From Xiphias gladius (Eukaryota > Chordata > Actinopteri > Istiophoriformes > Xiphiidae), in NCBI RefSeq assembly GCF_016859285.1, contig NC_053416.1, forward strand, positions 709,501 to 773,500: 64,000 bases of DNA. Reading direction: 5' to 3'. Of this stretch, positions 59,581-64,000 are shown one piece after another. The translations under genes and the position numbers were made by a program. The notes below the pieces were generated by a model, which ran no database searches, was not told the origin of the DNA, and saw nothing but the letters and a program-made list of their open reading frames with translations. Numbering within the stretch: position 1 is the first letter of the stretch; every line of letters begins with the position of its first letter.

Positions 59581-60265
59581 CCCAGTGGTGGAGGAAGTAC
59601 CCGGGCCCTTCAGTGTAAATGTCCATGTGCAAGTATAATCGGTTTAACCCGGAACATGCGCTTAGGTTATTAAAAATAAAAGTCCCGAGTGCAGGGACAA
59701 GGCCCCTGTGAGTGTTACACTAGCACACACGACATCACCAGATTATTATGGGGCGCGAATTAATGTAAAAGCGGCATTTCACTGGTTGGTGTGAGGCGCA
59801 GAAAACCTTTTTCGAACCATTTTCTACCGGACTGCGGCTACTGATCGATTTCCTTGTGGATCGATCAGCTGGCTGCCGATCGCGTTCGCCATCACTCGAT
59901 TGTCCGGTTTGTTAAAAGTCGGGAAACGGCGAGAGACGCACCTTGACAGTGTTTTTTGGGCGCAAGCCTCGACGTTGTCGAACATAAACGAAGACGACTC
60001 CATGGAAAAGCGGCAGATCCTCGCACGGTCACCTGCCGGTTGACCCTCCGTCCACGCCTTCGCGGACTTTGTCCTGCTTCAAACTCTTGAGTAGTTTTAT
60101 AACAAAGCGTCGTATTTCTGAAGCTTTTCCTACGCGTTGTTTGGAAAGTGACTGCAGCTGTCACATGAGTGCGGTAAAGGACTTTGCCTCCGATGGAGTA
60201 AAAGTATAAAGTGGCCCGAAAAGAAAACACTTGAGTAAATGTACTTCGTTACTTTCCGCCCCTGT
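59581..60265. repeat. Fish dispersed repeat of the 'aagtaaaagtac' family beside the ncbp3 promoter
   Basis: The left end 'agtggtggaggaagtacccgggcccttcagtg' is 95 bp upstream of the ncbp3 start codon. The right end 'cacttgagtaaatgtacttcgttactttccgcccctg' is near 60265. It may supply part of the 5' UTR or promoter of ncbp3. The middle (59740-60180) is not clearly part of the repeat and could be an insertion. Confidence 0.5.
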
Positions 60266-62974
60266 CACCGCCTGGTGAAGTTTTTAGTGTTTCCATGGTG
60301 TCATTCTTCATTTTGATGCAGCATTTCCTGGTTGTGTGATGAATTTAACTTAATTACATCACTGCATACCCATGACCTATTTTATGTATTTTTTATTTTT
60401 ACGTTACGTCTCCGCATCAATTCATGTCCCATACTCCACTGAGTCTCTGTCCATTTCTACTGACTCATCTCTGCGATGAGTGACGTCATAAAATAGGGAC
60501 AAATGTCCCAGGAGACGTCTCCAGGTGTCCTGTCTTGTCCGACGCAGAGAGGTTCAGACCGAAACAACTAACCGATTGATTGTCCGATCGTTATTTAGGT
60601 TATTAAAGTCGATTTAAGTAAATGAGTCCATCGACATGTCCATCACTGCGACTGTCCAATGGATGCTGCCAAACGAGGACCAGGTTCAGCACGGTTCGTC
60701 CTCCTGTACACAGTAAACGCAAACGCGTCGATACAGCATATCCATGTACGTTAGGAAGCGCGCAATCACCAAAACGCAACGTGTAACCCCCCCGGCAGCT
60801 CGTCTCTGTCCTCCCTCCCCCCAAACCTTCACGTACCGTATATTCCAAGGTGTCTGCTCCAGCTCAGGTCCCTCGGTTCCTGCCTCCACAATGTGGGTCA
60901 CCCGGACTCAGGTTCAATAGTCAAAATGTCAAACCGTCTGAGTTAAGTTCATCCTGATTCAGCCTGTTTTCAGTGCCACGATCTAGTTTAATGTGCATCG
61001 ACAACACAAAAAATTCAAAAACTCTCAAGCAATGCATGCTGGGAAGTCCGTTATGTGTTTTCTGAGTGAACTCTCAGAGGTTCAGTCATTCAACTCATCG
61101 TTTCCGGGAGTCAGAGCAGCTCAGGTTCATCAGGTCCAAAAGTCTGAAGGTGAATTCGACCAGAAAAGTCTAGTTCTCGCTCCAAATGAACAAAATTCAC
61201 AGATTTACAGGAGCTGATCCACTTTCGATCGTCTTCTGGAGTTTTTGCCTTTACTGAACAGACAGGGAAGAAACCGGGCGGGAGAGAAGGCGTTTGCCAC
61301 GATACATGGATGTTGTGGTTACGTAGCGTGTGCTGGAACTGTGCGGTCACTGGGTCACCGGTGTAACAGTCGCCCAAGCGTTTTGCATGTGGATGAACAC
61401 GGATCGTCAGAAACTCTTCAGTGCATTTTGATCACAGTGGTGATTTTCTTGGTTGACTGATCCACCTGTTGGACCATTGAAGACCAGAAAATAGTGACAA
61501 ATGCCAACCGCAATTTCACAAACCCCAACGAGACCAACGGTCCAAAATCCGAACATATATCAGGACTCCAGCAACGCGTGTAGTCTGCAGACACCTTCAT
61601 TGCTGGACCGAGGCGTTCCAGCTTGTGGGCTTCGTCAGGGTCATCCCAACACACGACCCTGCAGACCTTTCTCCTTTCCCTGCACCTTGGAAGCAGGTGT
61701 CTTCCTGTCTTTGTGTCTTCCTGTCTGCATGTCTTCCTTTCTTCCTGTCTTCCTGTCCTTGTGTCTTCTTGTCTTCGTGTCTCCCTGTCTTCCTGTCTTC
61801 CTGCCTTTGAACTGAGGTCTCTGTGACTTTCTGACAAGAGAGAACGAACAGTGGCCTCCCATGGAGACTCTCTGGCCGAGGGCCTGAGGAATTTGTACAT
61901 ATACAGCTGCTCAATAAATTCATGTTCTCAGTTAACAATAATACTAAATAACTGCAGGCCTCGACCAGTGCCACTGAGAAAGGGGTTTTAAAATGCCTTC
62001 TACGAGGAATGAAACAGGTCTTCAAAAGTCTGAAAGGTAATTTGGTGAAAGCTGCAGAAACCCTGTAACATTCGTGTTGAATGACTCAACTGCCGGGACT
62101 CCACGCTGACTGGTTACATTGGTCTTACTTGTTCCTCTGACCTTTCAGTTCCCTGGCTCCTGCATAAACATTTGTGGATGTAACTTCTTCTTCCTTCCTT
62201 GCTTCGTATTTAATCGCATCCAGTTTGTTCTCCTACAGGGATTAACATGTTATTTCTAAACATGAGTCATTAAGCAAAGATAAATCACATCACCAGTGAC
62301 CCAGAGTCTGGCAGATCCCGTTTGCCTCAGACCTGAAGTAAAAACAATAATGGTGGAAGCAGGAAAATTTTGATCGACTTCAACTATTTTTCAGCCTCTT
62401 GTAGAATCAGCTGACGGTGAAAATGTCCTGTAGTAGGTTTTTGCTTCACTGTGACGTCAGATCTGTTTTGTCAGCACATAAAATTAACAGGTGTTACGAG
62501 ACCAATTCGTATTTGACAAGACAATGTCACCACGTGTCCATTGGTAGAATCTCTAGAACCGGAGCTTTTGATTGCATCACCTGAGCTTCATGAGCACATC
62601 TGATGCCCTGTTGCCTTGGTACTGTGGATGGTTTCCCTTTTTGGGCACCTGAACACCTCGTCCACGTTGGCTTAAATCTTAGCTTGAGATAAGGTTTCAG
62701 CCCCAACTTTAAAGGACCCAGAAAAATGAACGTCTGAACATCTACCATCCATCTTCTGAGGAAGATCGTGTGATACGATCAAAAGCTCCGGAACAGCTAC
62801 TAAATGGACTTCAGATGGAACTGTCAGTCTTAGTCAATCTGTCTTTGCTTCTCTGTAGACCTTCTGCTGTGATTCTGAGGCCGGTGGTCGGAGATCTCTA
62901 GAAACATTTTGAAATCACTAACAAAGCCCTGGTCCAATCATTGGGCAGCTCCACCTCCCAGCCGCCAGTCAGGA
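60266..62974. other. Intergenic space
   Basis: No gene was recognised. It contains a CRE palindrome TGACGTCA at 60481-60488, fragments of the inverted-repeat family around 60500-60610 and 61450-61570, a 'gcatgctgggaagt' Staf-like half site near 61035, and a C/T-rich minisatellite at 61683-61806. Around 62700-62790 is a block ('gaagatcgtgtgatacgatcaaaagctccgg') that looks like another dispersed fish repeat. Confidence 0.45.
61683..61806. repeat. CTTCCTGTCTTTGTGT-type minisatellite
   Basis: Units of 9-10 bp, mostly cttcctgtc or cttcgtgtc with one-base changes, repeat for about 125 bp. On the minus strand it yields a spurious Arg/Gln/Glu/Asp/Thr-rich open frame. Confidence 0.85.
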
Positions 62975-62993
62975 GCATGCTGGGATATGTAGT
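62975..62993 (-). promoter_or_regulatory. ZNF143/Staf-like binding site
   Basis: Read on the minus strand the site is ACTACATATCCCAGCATGC, which differs from the known consensus ACTACAATTCCCAGCATGC at two bases. Such sites mark vertebrate promoters. It lies 29 bp before the first ATG of the open frame at 63022. Confidence 0.55.
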
Positions 62994-63021
62994 GAAGTGA
63001 CTGAACTGAAAGGGTCTGCAT

Positions 63022-63528
63022 GTGCTGGCTGCTCAGAGCCGGGGCAGTGGAGAGACTGAAGGGTCAGAGGTCACGCCTGCTGCCATGAAGTTTTTGGCGT
63101 TGGCAAGTGAGACTCTGGCTGATGTAACGGACGAGGAAGTGGTTCGGGACGTGGACGCCCTCTTGGAAACAGCAGCGTCGTTCGGACTCTGCGGAGCTTC
63201 AGTCCGGCTGAGCTCGGACTCCGTCAGCCCGAAGCCCGCCAGTGAAGATCAGCCTGAGCCGTCGGCACAGTCTGACCCTGATGTTCATGTGAAGCCTTAC
63301 CCGCTGCTCGTGTCCTCCGAGAAGGTCAGCAGCGACCTGTCAGCGTCTCAGGGCTCCTGTGTCCAGGTACTAAAGGGCCTTCTTGCAAAGTTATTGGCCT
63401 TCTTTCAGCCTGATGACAGGCCCGCACAGATCATCCCTGCCCACCTTGGAGTGGCCTCTGTTGCCTCTGACATTTTGGACATCGCAGTCAACGGTGTGAA
63501 GGACATATGCCAGAAGAAGAAATCATAG
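63022..63528 (+). CDS. Unrecognised protein frame (168 aa) behind a Staf-like promoter site
   Basis: I do not recognise this protein. The frame starts MLAAQSRGSGETEG; an inner Met at 63085 gives MKFLALASETLADVTDEEVV. It has an acidic N-terminal part, a Pro/Ser/Glu linker (about 75-95), an amphipathic stretch LKGLLAKLLAFFQPDDRPAQ (about 115-135) and ends DICQKKKS with TAG at 63526-63528. The same frame is open again directly after the stop (63529-63760, VTEKRVDFAATEMKVALQEK...), then coding-like sequence goes on in a different frame from about 63775 to the end of the window (HRVDICSNDRDRS, LIKLEDLISEDKLSSFSQLV). There are no visible splice sites at these breaks. It could be a decaying lineage-specific gene, a one-exon gene read with assembly errors, or the start of a larger gene. 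Confidence 0.45.
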   Translation: MLAAQSRGSGETEGSEVTPAAMKFLALASETLADVTDEEVVRDVDALLETAASFGLCGASVRLSSDSVSPKPASEDQPEPSAQSDPDVHVKPYPLLVSSEKVSSDLSASQGSCVQVLKGLLAKLLAFFQPDDRPAQIIPAHLGVASVASDILDIAVNGVKDICQKKKS

Positions 63529-64000
63529 TTCCCACCGAGACGACACAAAAAGAGAAAAGTAACCGAGAAGCGAGTCGACTTCGCAGCGACTGAGATGAAA
63601 GTGGCCCTGCAGGAGAAACTGCAAGAGTTTCTCACCTGCCACAGAGAAACCGTGGCGGACGGAAAGAAGGACGAAATGGAAAAAGGAAAGAAGACTCTGT
63701 CCACACTTCTGTCCAACTCGAGAGACAAGATAGCACGAGGACACCCAGGAGGAGCAGAGATCCAGGGTCTGGATTATAACCGGTGCCGTCAGGACTCTGT
63801 TGCATCGGGTCGACATCTGCAGTAACGACAGGGACAGATCAACTCTGATCAAACTGGAGGACCTGATCAGTGAGGACAAACTGTCCAGCTTCTCCCAGCT
63901 GGTGACGACTTCTCTGAGTCCTCTGTCGTCCGGCCCCGTCGATCCAGCTGAGCAGCCAGCTGTGAAACATCTGCTCAGGTTGTCCCTCCTCTCTCCTGGG
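63529..64000 (+). pseudogene. Continuation of the unrecognised coding-like region with one stop and one frame change
   Basis: From 63529 to about 63765 the original frame, past one TAG, reads a Lys/Glu-rich helix (EKLQEFLTCHRETVADGKKD, KTLSTLLSNSRDKIARG). From about 63775 a second frame reads TGAVRTLLHRVDICSNDRDR and SEDKLSSFSQLVTTSLSPL and stays open to the window's end. Codon-like composition supports former or present coding. The region is truncated by the window edge. Confidence 0.4.

Noticed and set aside
59056..59673. A 205-aa + strand frame
   Set aside because: It is antisense to ncbp3 exon 1, whose Ser/Asp/Glu-rich codons give an open complement. No family similarity.
61418..61900. 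160-aa minus-strand frame rich in Arg, Gln, Glu and Asp
   Set aside because: It is produced by the CTTCCTGTC minisatellite at 61683-61806 and has no homology.
1..64000. CRISPR arrays, prophage or other microbial systems
   Set aside because: No regularly spaced identical repeats with unique spacers were found, and all recognised genes are intron-containing vertebrate genes.
1..64000. tRNA or rRNA genes and intron-encoded snoRNAs
   Set aside because: No cloverleaf or rRNA core was recognised by eye. C/D or H/ACA boxes could not be told from chance without a covariance search.

Overview
This is vertebrate nuclear DNA, most likely from a spiny-rayed teleost fish. The genes are split by GT-AG introns, several of them short, and the proteins are vertebrate orthologues. 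The space between is filled with repeat types typical of fish genomes: Tc1-like relics, small inverted-repeat elements, hAT-like pieces and L1/L2-type LINE debris. Nothing prokaryotic or viral was seen. The species cannot be named from the sequence.

Layout. (1) 1-3468, + strand: the last two exons of a guanylate-cyclase-activating (GCAP-type) EF-hand protein, with a shrunken Tc1 element in its last intron. (2) 8875-18946, - strand: a complete 13-exon alg8 (519 aa), tail-to-tail with the GCAP gene. (3) 20081-23275, + strand: ccdc90b, head-to-head with alg8 and carrying one damaged small exon. (4) 25337-41302, - strand: a complete 17-exon pcf11 (1596 aa), tail-to-tail with ccdc90b. (5) 41400-48084: pcf11 promoter, a perfect hairpin, a Tc1 relic, a LINE relic and other repeats, overlapping the probable long 3' UTR of ncbp3. 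(6) 48085-59486, - strand: a complete 13-exon ncbp3 (695 aa). (7) 59580-62970: intergenic repeats. (8) 62975-64000, + strand: an unrecognised reading frame behind a ZNF143/Staf-like site, running out of the window with breaks in frame.

The genes work in separate pathways. The GCAP protein acts in photoreceptor guanylate cyclase control, Alg8 in N-glycan precursor assembly in the ER, and Ccdc90b in the mitochondrial membrane. Pcf11 (3'-end cleavage and termination) and Ncbp3 (cap-associated mRNA export) both act on nuclear mRNA and lie in tandem on one strand. From general knowledge, ALG8, CCDC90B and PCF11 share human 11q while NCBP3 is on 17p, so a synteny break probably lies between pcf11 and ncbp3.

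The most interesting pattern not covered by gene annotation is that simple repeats sit right at splice sites in four genes. These are a tract of about 310 nt of CU repeat before alg8 exon 10, a (TG)14 tract in place of the pyrimidine tract of ccdc90b exon 2, a (CA)23 tract starting 4 nt into the intron after ncbp3 exon 7, and a CA/UG pair at the two ends of pcf11 intron 13. Exon boundaries were read by eye from splice consensus and reading phase. Phase is consistent across all alg8, pcf11 and ncbp3 exons.
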